A stretch of DNA of 64,000 nucleotides from assembly GCA_942492125.1 (NCBI GenBank), contig CALODM010000045.1, positions 477,785 through 541,784 on the forward strand, in the 5' to 3' direction. The translations under genes were made by a program, and so were the position numbers. Below, piece after piece: positions 19,185-27,787 of this stretch. This DNA is from BCD1 sp942492125 (lineage in GTDB: Bacteria; Bacteroidota; Bacteroidia; Chitinophagales; Saprospiraceae). The notes under the pieces are model-generated. The model had not been told where the DNA came from. It did no database searches and saw only the letters and a list, made by a program, of their open reading frames with translations. Positions within the stretch are counted from its first letter, which is position 1. Every line of letters starts with the position of its first letter.

Positions 19185-19987
19185 TAAGCGGCTAATTTTA
19201 TCTGCTTTAAATACCAAACGGTCAAAAGGGTACCGATAATGCCTAAAATACACCATAAAATGATGAGAAAAGTATCCGGATTGAGTTTTTGAATATACAT
19301 GCTCAGGCTCATTCCCATTAAGGCAAAACCCAAAGTACTTGATTTGGTCAACATGACTCCCGTCAGTAAATATCCATATTGCCGGTTCATTCCGTACCCG
19401 ATTTCTGCAAGCAACATGAGGGGAATAGCAATAGCCAGGTCCAGAGAGTAAATGATCAACGGGGCAAAACCGTCAGGAGTATCGGATTTATATCCCGGAA
19501 CGGTGAGGTGTTGTAAGATATCCGATATCCAAAGGAAAATCAACATCAGGGAAATGAGCATCAGGTAACCTACGATCAACCTTTTAGCCCAAAGGCTTTT
19601 TCCCGTGATCCCTTCCTGTATATTGAAAAGATCAAAAAATGCCCAAAACAGGCTGAATACTGAAATTCCAAAAATCGGCAGGTGGAGCAGGTATAAAAAG
19701 GATAATTCGGCGGCAAACATGAAAAAAGCATAGGTGTAAACAAAGTAAAACAAGGCACCCGTATATACCATTTGCCATCGCCACCGCTTTAACCGGTAAC
19801 TTTGAATGTAGGCAATGAATAATAGAGGAACAGCAATGAAAACACTCACAATATCCTGTCCGAGCCATTGGGCATTGATCCATGTCCCATCCTGGTAAAT
19901 GTTGTTGTTGGTGATACTGATGAGTCCTGAAATAAGCACCAGTACTATGATGATGAAAACAAGGGTTGTTCGCGTCTTTTTATTCAT
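19184..19987 (-). CDS. Polytopic membrane protein of unknown function, 267 residues
   Basis: The protein has about seven membrane helices: TTLVFIIIVLVLISGLISI, IVSVFIAVPLLFIAYI, MVYTGALFYFVYTYAFF, FLYLLHLPIFGISVFSLFWAFF, RLIVGYLMLISLMLIFLWI, PLIIYSLDLAIAIPLMLLA, and the C-terminal TFLIILWCILGIIGTLLTV. The loop DGTWINAQWLGQD near residue 35 is distinctive, but I cannot link it to a named family. It is the first gene of the coupled operon ending with the galactanase and DUF1801. Confidence 0.65.
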   Translation of the reverse strand: MNKKTRTTLVFIIIVLVLISGLISITNNNIYQDGTWINAQWLGQDIVSVFIAVPLLFIAYIQSYRLKRWRWQMVYTGALFYFVYTYAFFMFAAELSFLYLLHLPIFGISVFSLFWAFFDLFNIQEGITGKSLWAKRLIVGYLMLISLMLIFLWISDILQHLTVPGYKSDTPDGFAPLIIYSLDLAIAIPLMLLAEIGYGMNRQYGYLLTGVMLTKSSTLGFALMGMSLSMYIQKLNPDTFLIILWCILGIIGTLLTVWYLKQIKLAA

Positions 19988-20155
19988 TGCAAAAGGTTAT
20001 CCGGTGACAAAAAAAATCATGGTCACGTGTTATAATAATACAGAAAGCCTTTTGTCAATCAGGTGGTAAAATGAATGAAGGGTATTTTTCCTGGCGTGGA
20101 TGATCTTATTTTCAAAAATACGAAATACCTCCTGGAAATACGATTCTGGAGGTAA

Positions 20156-20195
20156 TAAAAAAGCGGACCGAAGAAATCTTCGGATCCGCTTTTTT
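20156..20195. terminator. Bidirectional Rho-independent terminator
   Basis: A long stem (AAAAAAGCGGA paired with TCCGCTTTTTT, plus an inner CCGAAGA/TCTTCGG stem) carries T-runs on both strands. It lies 37 bp past the yceI-like stop codon on the minus strand, between that gene and the 267-residue membrane protein gene. Confidence 0.9.
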
Positions 20196-20231
20196 GAGTG
20201 GTACGTCGGGAATGAAAATGAGCTTCCTGTT

Positions 20232-20759
20232 TTAGGACTGTTTTACCAATTGTGCATCAATGACCAATTGGATTTTATCAGCCACAACGATGCTGCCCGC
20301 TTCGGTAATTGCATCCCATTTCAGGCCGAACTCCTTTCTGTTGATGGTTCCGGAAATTTCGAATCCTGCCTTTGTCTGGCCATAAGGATCAACGGCTGTT
20401 CCGTTGTAATCCACATCCAGGGTGACTTCTTTGGTGATGTCGCGGATGGTCAGGTTGCCGGTCAGTTTTTCTCCATCAAAGGAAGTGGATTTAAAGGTGA
20501 TCTTGGGAAAAGATCCGGCATTGAAAAAATCATCTGATTTCAAATGCGCATCGCGATCAGCATTTTTGGTTTTGATGGAATCTGCATCAATACTCACTTC
20601 AATGTCAGCATTAATGAAGTTTTCATTTTCAGATTCTACATTTACTTCAAAAGATTCAAAATGCCCCTTTACCGTAGAGATCATCATGTGTTTTACTTTA
20701 AAACCTACTTCAGAGTGCGTGGGGTCAATGGCCCATTTTGTTGCGGTTAATGTGTTCAT
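20232..20759 (-). CDS. YceI-family lipid-binding-fold protein
   Basis: This 175-residue protein matches the YceI lipocalin-like beta barrel from end to end: KWAIDPTHSEVGFKVKHMMIS, DADSIKTKNADRDAHLKSDDFF, FPKITFKSTSF, LTGNLTIRDITKEVTLDV and KAGFEISGTINRKEFGL. YceI proteins bind isoprenoid chains such as polyprenyl quinones. No signal peptide is present, so this version appears cytosolic. It follows the pirin gene on the same strand; both may belong to a stress or redox regulon, which is inference. Confidence 0.93.
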   Translation of the reverse strand: MNTLTATKWAIDPTHSEVGFKVKHMMISTVKGHFESFEVNVESENENFINADIEVSIDADSIKTKNADRDAHLKSDDFFNAGSFPKITFKSTSFDGEKLTGNLTIRDITKEVTLDVDYNGTAVDPYGQTKAGFEISGTINRKEFGLKWDAITEAGSIVVADKIQLVIDAQLVKQS

Positions 20760-20889
20760 TGTTCGTTTATTTGTATGAATTAATTAATGGATTTACAATT
20801 TATGGCTGGTTCGGAAGGCGCAAATAGCATTCGCGCCCTCCGGAACTACCACTTTATTCAACTTCTATTTATAATGGATCAGCCACATT

Positions 20890-21768
20890 CTAGATAGTCA
20901 TGGGAACTTCCATGAGCAGAATTCTGGCTTCTGTGTCAGCGGTAATATCAATTTGGTCCGTATTCCATACGCCAAAGCCGTCTCTTTTCCCGAGTGGCTG
21001 GCCTTCAATGGTAGCATCGCCTTCCAGAATGAAAGCATAGACACCATTGGTGCTGTCCTTAAAGCGGTAAGTTTTACTTACTCCTTTGTCCAGATTACCC
21101 ATATGGAACCAGGCATTCTGATGAACCCATACACCTTCGTCATCCGCAGAAGGGGAAAGGATTTGTTGAAATTGATTACGCATTTTGCTTTCATCCAGCG
21201 TGATCTGGTCGTACCTGGGAGTTACTTGTTTTTTATTCGGGAACATCCAGATTTGCAGGAATTTCACTTCTTCGTCCTTGTTCTTATTGTACTCGCTGTG
21301 AAAAACACCGGTACCGGCACTCATTACCTGGATATCTCCTGATTTGATTACAGCGATGTTACCCATGCTGTCCTTGTGTTCAAGATCTCCCTGCAATGGA
21401 ATGGAAATGATCTCCATATTATCATGAGGATGTGTCGAAAATCCGCGGCCTTTGGCCACTGTATCATCATTGAGTACCCGCAAAACACCAAAGTGCATTC
21501 TTTGCGGATTATAATAATTGGCAAAGCTGAAGGTGTGTCTTGAATCGAGCCAGCCGTGATTGGCGTGACCTCTTGTTTCGGCTTTATGCAATATTGTATT
21601 CATCGTTTTCTCCTCTTTGTTTGGTAAATGATTGAAACCGACTTGTTTCATCAATTTATCGTAATCAGAATTTTTAACTTTTATGTTTTTTGCGCTCACC
21701 ATCTGGGGAACCAAAGCACCTAATGCACCAGTGAGAAATGTTTTTTTGATAAATGATTTCCGGTCCAT
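20890..21768 (-). CDS. Pirin-family bicupin protein with N-terminal export-like segment
   Basis: I start at 21768 (MDRKSFIKK), giving 292 residues. Residues 1-30 resemble a signal sequence (RKSFIKKTFLTGALGALVPQ), unusual for the normally cytosolic pirins. The pirin core then begins LHKAETRGHANHGWLDSRHTFSFANYY. It holds the metal-site histidines in STHPHDNMEIISIPL and the second-strand pair GVFHSEYNKNKDEEVKFLQIW. Pirins bind Fe or Ni and some act as quercetin dioxygenases. The gene follows the AraC regulator gene by 89 bp and probably responds to it. A longer upstream frame to 21900 overlaps the AraC gene and is less likely. Confidence 0.88.
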   Translation of the reverse strand: MDRKSFIKKTFLTGALGALVPQMVSAKNIKVKNSDYDKLMKQVGFNHLPNKEEKTMNTILHKAETRGHANHGWLDSRHTFSFANYYNPQRMHFGVLRVLNDDTVAKGRGFSTHPHDNMEIISIPLQGDLEHKDSMGNIAVIKSGDIQVMSAGTGVFHSEYNKNKDEEVKFLQIWMFPNKKQVTPRYDQITLDESKMRNQFQQILSPSADDEGVWVHQNAWFHMGNLDKGVSKTYRFKDSTNGVYAFILEGDATIEGQPLGKRDGFGVWNTDQIDITADTEARILLMEVPMTI

Positions 21769-21857
21769 ATCCTTGTCATTTTGTTTGATGCAAAGATGCA
21801 GGTAAAGACAGGGGGGAGAAATACAATAAAGCGGGGAAGAATTATAAAAATCCGATA

Positions 21858-22724
21858 TCAACGATTTTTTTTGAACTGAGAAGGGGACATGCCGGTACAT
21901 TTTTTAAAAAATGCACTGAAATGAGCTGGTTCAGAAAAGCCTAAATGATAACCTATTTCTTTGCTGGTAAGTCCTGAAAAATAAAGCATTCTTTTCGCCG
22001 CGGTAGTGATTCTTGACTGGATATATTCCTTCGCCGTTTTGCCGATGAGCGATTTTACCGTGCGGTTGAGGTGGTCGGGGCTGATGGCGAGTTCCTGGGC
22101 ATATTGGGAGGTGGCGTGCCATTGGGTATAATGTTCATCGACAAGGGTTTTGAAACTCCTCAAAATGGTATTGCCCGATTCTATTTGCTGGGGATGGTTT
22201 TGTGGTTGTGTACAGATATTATTGCTGCTGATCAAAAACAATTTGATGATGGCGCCTATGGCGGCATCTTTGAATTTGTCGTCAGACTGGTAATAACGGA
22301 TAATTTGTTCGCTATAGTCCGAAAGTGTTTCCAGGGTTTCATTGTCGAGATCGAGTGGGGGCGTGTCGCCATAGTCATTGAAGAGATTTAGATCTTCAAT
22401 GAAACTGAGTGGAATATGATTTTCGACAAGGAATTGTGTCGAAAACACCATCGCATAACCATAGGATTTTTCAGCTTCGATGATCTGGTGTACCTGTCCG
22501 GGAGAGATGAAATATACCTGATTGCCCTGGAGGGGAAATTCCTTAAAATCGATGAAGTGCTGGCCATTGGCCTTTTTGACCAAAACCACGGTGTAGTAAT
22601 TGTGTCGGTGTGGTTCATCGGGTTTGCCACCGTGTTTTTCGTGGATATCCTCCATACGCGAAATGCCAAAACTCTTTGAGGAGTCATTCCGATTGACGTT
22701 GCTGTACGTTTTTATTTCAGACAT
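21858..22724 (-). CDS. AraC-family transcriptional regulator
   Basis: This 288-residue protein has an N-terminal cupin-like sensor domain (HRHNYYTVVLVKKANGQHFIDFKEFPL, VYFISPGQVHQI) and a C-terminal double helix-turn-helix (YAQELAISPDHLNRTVKSLIGKT and KEIGYHLGFSEPAHFSAFFKKCTGMSPSQFKK). The histidine-rich opening strand is typical of cupin-AraC proteins sensing small organic ligands. It is adjacent to the pirin and yceI-like genes on the same strand, the obvious candidate targets. Confidence 0.93.
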   Translation of the reverse strand: MSEIKTYSNVNRNDSSKSFGISRMEDIHEKHGGKPDEPHRHNYYTVVLVKKANGQHFIDFKEFPLQGNQVYFISPGQVHQIIEAEKSYGYAMVFSTQFLVENHIPLSFIEDLNLFNDYGDTPPLDLDNETLETLSDYSEQIIRYYQSDDKFKDAAIGAIIKLFLISSNNICTQPQNHPQQIESGNTILRSFKTLVDEHYTQWHATSQYAQELAISPDHLNRTVKSLIGKTAKEYIQSRITTAAKRMLYFSGLTSKEIGYHLGFSEPAHFSAFFKKCTGMSPSQFKKNR

Positions 22725-22746
22725 GGAGGATTGACGGACTGTGATT

Positions 22747-23316
22747 TTAAAAAGTATATCCTAAAAAAACACCTGCCCTGAGTCCGGGCCTGCGTTCATA
22801 TTCAACAACGATTTCTTCTTTTTGGTTGTTGAAGTAGGTTTTTTCGTAGTTGATAAAGCTGTATTTGCCACCAAAAAATACTTCTATGTAAAACCTGTTT
22901 GAAAAGCTAATGTTTCTTCCGGCCAACACCCCCGGACTGAGCATTTTTGCTGCCCCCGAGATGAGGAAGTAATTGGGCGCCTGCTCACCACTGGGCAGGA
23001 TATTGATTTTGGTCAGTTCACTGAAAATGCCAACGAAAAATTTATCGGTAAAGAAATTCCCATTTCCCAAATAGTACCTTACGTCCGGAGTTAGCGTATG
23101 TGTATGTTCTGAAGGGCCATCGGTATTTCTTTCATCAAATCCATAATGCAACCAGGATATTTGTGCCGTAAAGTTTTCTTTCAATGATACTTCATAACCT
23201 GCCCCCATGAAGTATAGCTTGGGGTAGCCGATGATCATGCCTTTTACCGCATGGGATTGGGAAAATGCGGCAGCTGGTGCCAGGAAAAGTAACAGGATGA
23301 TCAGTTTTTGTCTCAT
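22747..23316 (-). CDS. Putative outer-membrane beta-barrel protein
   Basis: This 189-residue protein has a signal peptide (1-19, ending AFSQ), alternating polar/hydrophobic strands and a C-terminal ...GVFLGYTF ending in Phe, a typical BAM recognition signature. Strand-like segments include NFTAQISWLHYGF, LTPDVRYYLG and NRFYIEVFFGGKYSF. It resembles the small DUF3575-type barrels of Bacteroidota but I cannot assign it firmly. It lies 13 bp after the upstream membrane-protein gene, suggesting an operon. Confidence 0.65.
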   Translation of the reverse strand: MRQKLIILLLFLAPAAAFSQSHAVKGMIIGYPKLYFMGAGYEVSLKENFTAQISWLHYGFDERNTDGPSEHTHTLTPDVRYYLGNGNFFTDKFFVGIFSELTKINILPSGEQAPNYFLISGAAKMLSPGVLAGRNISFSNRFYIEVFFGGKYSFINYEKTYFNNQKEEIVVEYERRPGLRAGVFLGYTF

Positions 23317-23329
23317 TAGTTATGTATCA

Positions 23330-23896
23330 TTATTGTCTCAGTACCGAACTCAACCGAAGCATGCCAATACTCAGGAAAATGAGAAACAGGAATAACATAT
23401 TGAGAAAGAAGTCGTGGCCGTCTTTATTGGTTTCGTAGAAGTAGTAGAAACAAAATCCCAGTACGGTTAGTGTATGAAACAAGATGAAGCTCCATTTTAA
23501 CCAATTGGAGCCGCTTTTCATCCTTTTGATCTCTTTCGCGGGCGTTTTGGCGTTGCCTGCATGATTGATGATTTCATTGAGTGAAACCACCGGAGCGAAA
23601 AAATTCATCACTGGAATCCACCATAAAATAAAAGGTAGATCGGGGGCAGGTTTACTGAATTTACTGGTAGATGCGAAATCTTTAAAATGTTTGGTTACAC
23701 TTGACAGCCATACCGTACCGAGTATAATAACAATGGGGACTACCCATTTTGGTATGATATTATTTAATAATCGACTTCTGCCAATGCCGAAATAATCCAG
23801 GTCCATCGAGTCATTGAAAAGGCAAAGGAAGGCGTAAAGAGCCATTACCAATAATACCCAGGAGAAGAAATAGACAGTGTTGGATAGTTTTTGCAT
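23330..23896 (-). CDS. Membrane protein, DUF4328-like
   Basis: This 188-residue protein has about five membrane helices. The central PFILWWIPVMNFFAPVVSLNEIINHAG resembles the WW.P..N...P...L.EI signature of DUF4328 proteins, whose function is unknown. It precedes the beta-barrel gene by 13 bp and follows the thioredoxin-like gene by 66 bp on the same strand. Confidence 0.6.
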   Translation of the reverse strand: MQKLSNTVYFFSWVLLVMALYAFLCLFNDSMDLDYFGIGRSRLLNNIIPKWVVPIVIILGTVWLSSVTKHFKDFASTSKFSKPAPDLPFILWWIPVMNFFAPVVSLNEIINHAGNAKTPAKEIKRMKSGSNWLKWSFILFHTLTVLGFCFYYFYETNKDGHDFFLNMLFLFLIFLSIGMLRLSSVLRQ

Positions 23897-23962
23897 GAGT
23901 AGGGTTTAGTTGTGAACAGTATCCTAGGTTTTAGCTTGGGATTATTTTTTTTAATTCGTGAA

Positions 23963-24901
23963 CTACTTGATTGTTTTTAAAAATGCCCTAAAGACATCGA
24001 CCTTATTGGTATAACCATGTGTTCCCAAAATATTTCCCTCCACATCTATTAATACGAAAAAAGGTTGCCTGTCGGTTTGGAATTTTTCCTTTTGCAGGGC
24101 CAGGTTTTTTTTCCCGAGGCTTCTGTAGGTTGCTTCTTCGGTGGGTGTTTTGTCATCGACATACAAGGCTACAAAAATGAAATGCTGATCAAGTTCAGGT
24201 CTTATCTTATGATTGTTGAGTAGATAGTCTTCCATTTTTAAGGCATTGACGCAGGCATGACAAGTGAAGAAAAGGATCAGCGGCTTTTTAGCAGATTTCG
24301 AAAGCGCTAAAGCCTCTGAAATATCTATATTTTGGTATGTCCATGGCTTTTTACCGGCAGGAGTTTCCAGTACAATTTCGGATTTATCCAGTACTTTGAA
24401 AAACTGTTTATAGGTCAGGTCATTATCGATAGCATATGTCAATCTTCCTTCAGCTCTCTGCCTAAGGTTCCTAAAAACATCCAATTCCTCAAGAGCGGCT
24501 TTTGTCGATGGCCAGTTTTCCAGGGTTACCTTTGGCTTGAGGATTACCAGTACCTTCGCTAGTTTGACTTTAATTTCCTGGAATTCTTTTTGCTTGCTGA
24601 AAGCTGAGTAACTTACGATGATCTCATTCATCGTCAGGGTTTGTGACGGGTGTTTGTCTTGATATAATTTACTTACCAAATCCGGCAGGAGGCTTCCACC
24701 CATGAGCAATTCTACGTCAACACTGTCAATACCACAGCCATCGAGGGCATAAAAATTTTCGTAAAGCCAGGTTTCCGAGGCTTCATCCCGGATTTCAAAG
24801 TACCGCAATTCTTGGCTCCTGAGGCTGTCGCAGGGGCTATCCTGACTGAGTAAAGGCACAACCAGCATAAAGGGGATTAAGGCGCTAAGTAAATATTTCA
24901 T
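23963..24901 (-). CDS. Secreted thioredoxin-fold protein with CxxC-like CHAC site
   Basis: This 312-residue protein has a signal peptide (1-19, ending LLSQ). The N-terminal 190 residues are helical and unassigned. The C-terminal third is thioredoxin-like: KPLILFFTCHACVNALKMEDYLL places C-H-A-C where CGPC normally sits, followed by HFIFVALYVDD and QPFFVLIDVEGNILGTHGY, which carries the cis-Pro loop. A periplasmic thiol-disulfide or thiol-carrier role is likely. It is the next gene after the frameshifted 81-residue membrane gene. Confidence 0.78.
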   Translation of the reverse strand: MKYLLSALIPFMLVVPLLSQDSPCDSLRSQELRYFEIRDEASETWLYENFYALDGCGIDSVDVELLMGGSLLPDLVSKLYQDKHPSQTLTMNEIIVSYSAFSKQKEFQEIKVKLAKVLVILKPKVTLENWPSTKAALEELDVFRNLRQRAEGRLTYAIDNDLTYKQFFKVLDKSEIVLETPAGKKPWTYQNIDISEALALSKSAKKPLILFFTCHACVNALKMEDYLLNNHKIRPELDQHFIFVALYVDDKTPTEEATYRSLGKKNLALQKEKFQTDRQPFFVLIDVEGNILGTHGYTNKVDVFRAFLKTIK

Positions 24902-24926
24902 ATTGTTTTAAATTATAGGTATTTGT

Positions 24927-25173
24927 CTATCCAATTTTAATAACTTTCATCACAACAGATAAAACGAGTATTAGTGGAATTCCGAAAATACCGTAAATAA
25001 GCAGCAGCTGGTTGAGTTTATAAAAAAAAACGGCTCTCGATTCTTCAATATGAATGTCTCCATATTGGCTTCTGATGAAAAATGAAATATATGATACTGA
25101 CTATTACCCAAAGAGCCATGCCTGTGAGAATAAATTTGTAGTAATTCGATTTTTGTTTCCCTGGTTTTGACAT
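24927..25173 (-). pseudogene. Frameshifted two-helix small membrane protein gene
   Basis: An ATG at 25173, 11 bp after the upstream stop, opens a frame MSKPGKQKSNYYKFILTGMA that forms one membrane helix and stops after 42 residues. Another frame continues immediately with a second helix (FFYKLNQLLLIYGIFGIPLI) and stops at 24927. The total span of 247 bases is 82 codons plus one base, so removing one base from the run of five A at 25078-25082 restores an 81-residue, two-helix protein. A partial homologue of its first helix lies at 28656-28739. It may be a true pseudogene or a sequencing error. Confidence 0.7.
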
Positions 25174-25184
25174 AAAAGATCACA

Positions 25185-26021
25185 TCATTTTTTCCAAATA
25201 AATTTTTGTCCATCGTACTTATAAATACCGGTGGTCAATAAAGGAGCATTTTTATTCATCTGCGTTTCGATCAATTCCGGCATTAATTCACCGGATTGTT
25301 TGACGAAGTCCCTTTTGTTCTCAATCAATTTCACTTTTATCTTTCCCCTTTTGTAGTTGATGTCAAAGTCGTACCACACATTGGCCTGTTTGGTTTCGCG
25401 ATATACAAGGCCATTGATCTTAACTTTTTGGGTAAAGTGATATTCATATCCCAGGTAAACGTTTGATAAAACACGGTGGAGGGTATTCAAATTGAATAGG
25501 GAAATGGATTTTGCCCGTTTCCACTCAGAATCCACCCGGGAACCGTATTTGCTTTCTACATTTTTATCTCGGTACACCATTACCTGCAAATGAGGTTCTT
25601 TCTTTTTGCCAAGTCGCACCAATTTAAATTCGACAGCATCATAGGCAAGGTGGCGAAAAATCCTCATTTTAAGAATCACCCAGTTTTTGTTGTTGCGTAC
25701 TGCCAGGAACTGGTCAGCTCCCATTTTATCGGTTTCGACAAAGCAAAACAATTGCGAGGAATCCATATTTGCAATGAGGAAACGTCGATGCATGGAAATG
25801 GTATCCAAACGATCTGTACTGTATATAAAATATTTACCCAGGCTGTTATTGGCCAAAGCAGGCTGGGGTTTTTGTTCTATCAATTTTTCCGGAAAATAGG
25901 GGAGATAATCATATCCTTCCATCGGTTCCGGCGCCATAGTGACGTATTGTGCTTCTGTACTTAAATGTAAGAACAGGAGAATTAAAACCCAAAATGCCTT
26001 ATTTACTGGTTTAAAAATCAT
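25185..26021 (-). CDS. Secreted protein of unknown function, 278 residues
   Basis: I do not recognise the family. A signal peptide (1-24, ending STEAQ) precedes a mixed alpha/beta body with basic stretches. Motifs such as RAKSISLFNLNTLHRVLSNV and LGYEYHFTQKVKINGLVYRE are notable because they reappear in a decayed copy at 28.6-28.9 kb. It lies between the PP2C phosphatase gene and the frameshifted membrane gene on the same strand. Confidence 0.65.
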   Translation of the reverse strand: MIFKPVNKAFWVLILLFLHLSTEAQYVTMAPEPMEGYDYLPYFPEKLIEQKPQPALANNSLGKYFIYSTDRLDTISMHRRFLIANMDSSQLFCFVETDKMGADQFLAVRNNKNWVILKMRIFRHLAYDAVEFKLVRLGKKKEPHLQVMVYRDKNVESKYGSRVDSEWKRAKSISLFNLNTLHRVLSNVYLGYEYHFTQKVKINGLVYRETKQANVWYDFDINYKRGKIKVKLIENKRDFVKQSGELMPELIETQMNKNAPLLTTGIYKYDGQKFIWKK

Positions 26022-26095
26022 TTATCCACCGCTTTTTTGGTCCTAAAGTGATAATTTACCTTTTTCTTTTCTTTGCAAAACCGTTCATAGCATTC

Positions 26096-27118
26096 TCAAT
26101 TTCTGCTGAGTCTCATTTTGTTCAAAATGTCCCGATAAATATCACCAGATTGGAAGTCCGTTTGAACCATAAGTGATGCCAGCTTTCCAAGGTTTTCTCT
26201 CCCGAGGTCGATGTGGTGATCTTCGCAGTAATTTAGCAATTTTTTTGCAGTTTGTTCATGCTGTTCCCTGATAGCCACTGCCATTTGTTCCAGGATGGCT
26301 TTGGTGATCTCCAGCTTATCCCATTGACCGGTATCCAGTTCATTCAGGATAGCATTTATAATGATTTTGATATCGGATATCTGGTTGGGTACCCTCACCA
26401 CCAGCAAGGTCATATCATCTTTCTGGGCATCTCGGTAGGAAATATGTAATTCCTCTACGGCCTTTTGCATATCGAGAGCACCAAAGATTTTCGTAGCATC
26501 TTTTGCAAAACTGTTTTTACTGTTATGAAAACCGTCAGATGAAAGCAGGAAACCTTTGGTGGAATTTATCGGTTTTACTTGAACGGATATGCTGAGGTCA
26601 TGGCTGCCCATGGCATTGGTGATGCCTTCTGCGACAACGGCTGTGCCGGAGATAACCACTGGTTTGCCGTCTTTCTTTTTCAGTATTATGGATTTGGTCT
26701 CGTCCTGGCTTATTTGACTGAGTGTTCGTCCGTTATATTCATAGATCCTGGAATCCCCGATGTTGACGAAAAAGCAGGTTGCTGTTTTTAGGTTCCAAAC
26801 CAGGAGGGATAAGGTAGATTTCATGCCAGCACAAGGTTCCGGCTCCAGAAGCATCTCTTCATTTGTTTTTATCATGGCAATCACGATGCGTTTAATCAGG
26901 TCGGTAATACTGTTGTGCTTTTTGAATTGGCTAATGAATTCGGTGCAGGCCATTTTGGATGCTTTCCAGTCACAGGGACTGCTGCCGACTCCATCACCTA
27001 AAACTGCCAGGAGTAGTTGTTCCTCCTCCAGTATCTCCCAGGAGCAATAATCTCCATTGCTGACCTTTTCGGGATTACGGGAGGAATACGATGCTATGTC
27101 AAAAGCTGGTTGTTTCAT
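26096..27118 (-). CDS. PP2C-family protein serine/threonine phosphatase
   Basis: The PPM/PP2C fold is visible in order: NGDYCSWEILEEEQLLLAVLGDGVGSS (metal-binding Asp in GDGVG), MKSTLSLLVW, FVNIGDSRIYEYNG, GFLLSSDGFHNS and KDDMTLLVVRV (second metal Asp). It would remove phosphate from Ser/Thr in the cytoplasm using Mn or Mg. The last 90 residues form a helical extension, possibly regulatory. No partner kinase gene is seen nearby. Confidence 0.9.
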   Translation of the reverse strand: MKQPAFDIASYSSRNPEKVSNGDYCSWEILEEEQLLLAVLGDGVGSSPCDWKASKMACTEFISQFKKHNSITDLIKRIVIAMIKTNEEMLLEPEPCAGMKSTLSLLVWNLKTATCFFVNIGDSRIYEYNGRTLSQISQDETKSIILKKKDGKPVVISGTAVVAEGITNAMGSHDLSISVQVKPINSTKGFLLSSDGFHNSKNSFAKDATKIFGALDMQKAVEELHISYRDAQKDDMTLLVVRVPNQISDIKIIINAILNELDTGQWDKLEITKAILEQMAVAIREQHEQTAKKLLNYCEDHHIDLGRENLGKLASLMVQTDFQSGDIYRDILNKMRLSRN

Positions 27119-27198
27119 ACGGGTTAAACGTTAGCAAAGGTAAAGTCGTTCCCTGAGTTTTGCTTTATTCTGTTGAGAAATGACCGACTTAGGACCAT

Positions 27199-27597
27199 TT
27201 AAACTTTTAACAACCTGAAGATCCAATAACCCAGGGTCATTTGAATCAGTCCTACGACTAAAAACAAGGGTTGTAACCAAAAACTCAGTCCGATCATGCC
27301 GACCTGAATCAGAATCCATAAAAAAAGTATGGCGCCCATTGTCATGCCAATGATCCCACTGTATTTATGTTGCCTGAAAATGGGCATTGCAACAAGAAGA
27401 TTCAAAAGGCCGAGGATAAAAAGCAGGAAGAGGCCGGGGATCAGAAAACTCGAAAAAGGAGAACCTGTTAACATCTCCGGAGACATCCCCAACCCGGAAC
27501 CGTCTGTGGTAGTAACCATACTATAACCAGCAGGCAAAGCGCCCAGGCCAACAAAGAGGTGCAGGATAGCCAATGCGATGAATAGTTTCCTTTTCAT
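27199..27597 (-). CDS. Four-helix membrane protein of unknown function
   Basis: This 132-residue protein has about four hydrophobic helices (KLFIALAILHLFVGLGALPAG, SFLIPGLFLLFILGLLNLLV, GIIGMTMGAILFLWILIQVGM and the C-terminal SFWLQPLFLVVGLIQMTLGYW). The family is not identified. A decayed copy with recognisable ends lies at 30.8-31.1 kb. It precedes the PP2C gene by 80 bp on the same strand. Confidence 0.68.
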   Translation of the reverse strand: MKRKLFIALAILHLFVGLGALPAGYSMVTTTDGSGLGMSPEMLTGSPFSSFLIPGLFLLFILGLLNLLVAMPIFRQHKYSGIIGMTMGAILFLWILIQVGMIGLSFWLQPLFLVVGLIQMTLGYWIFRLLKV

Positions 27598-27787
27598 GAT
27601 GTAATATAGATATCGGATAAGGCCTAAATATACTAAAATATAGAGATACGCTGGTTAGAGCAAGCGCATATAATGAAGTCGTTTCTATCAATGAATTACC
27701 CGGGCTTTTATGCCATCAGGCTTGCGAAAAAAGGAGGCTTACCCGGCTTTTAATGACCCTTATATGTTCCGGACACTTCCGGCCAGG

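Noticed and set aside
24971..25213. Minus-strand 80-residue frame
   Set aside because: It overlaps the frameshifted membrane gene in the third frame and overlaps the upstream stop; it has no signal or motif. The split two-helix reading explains the region better.
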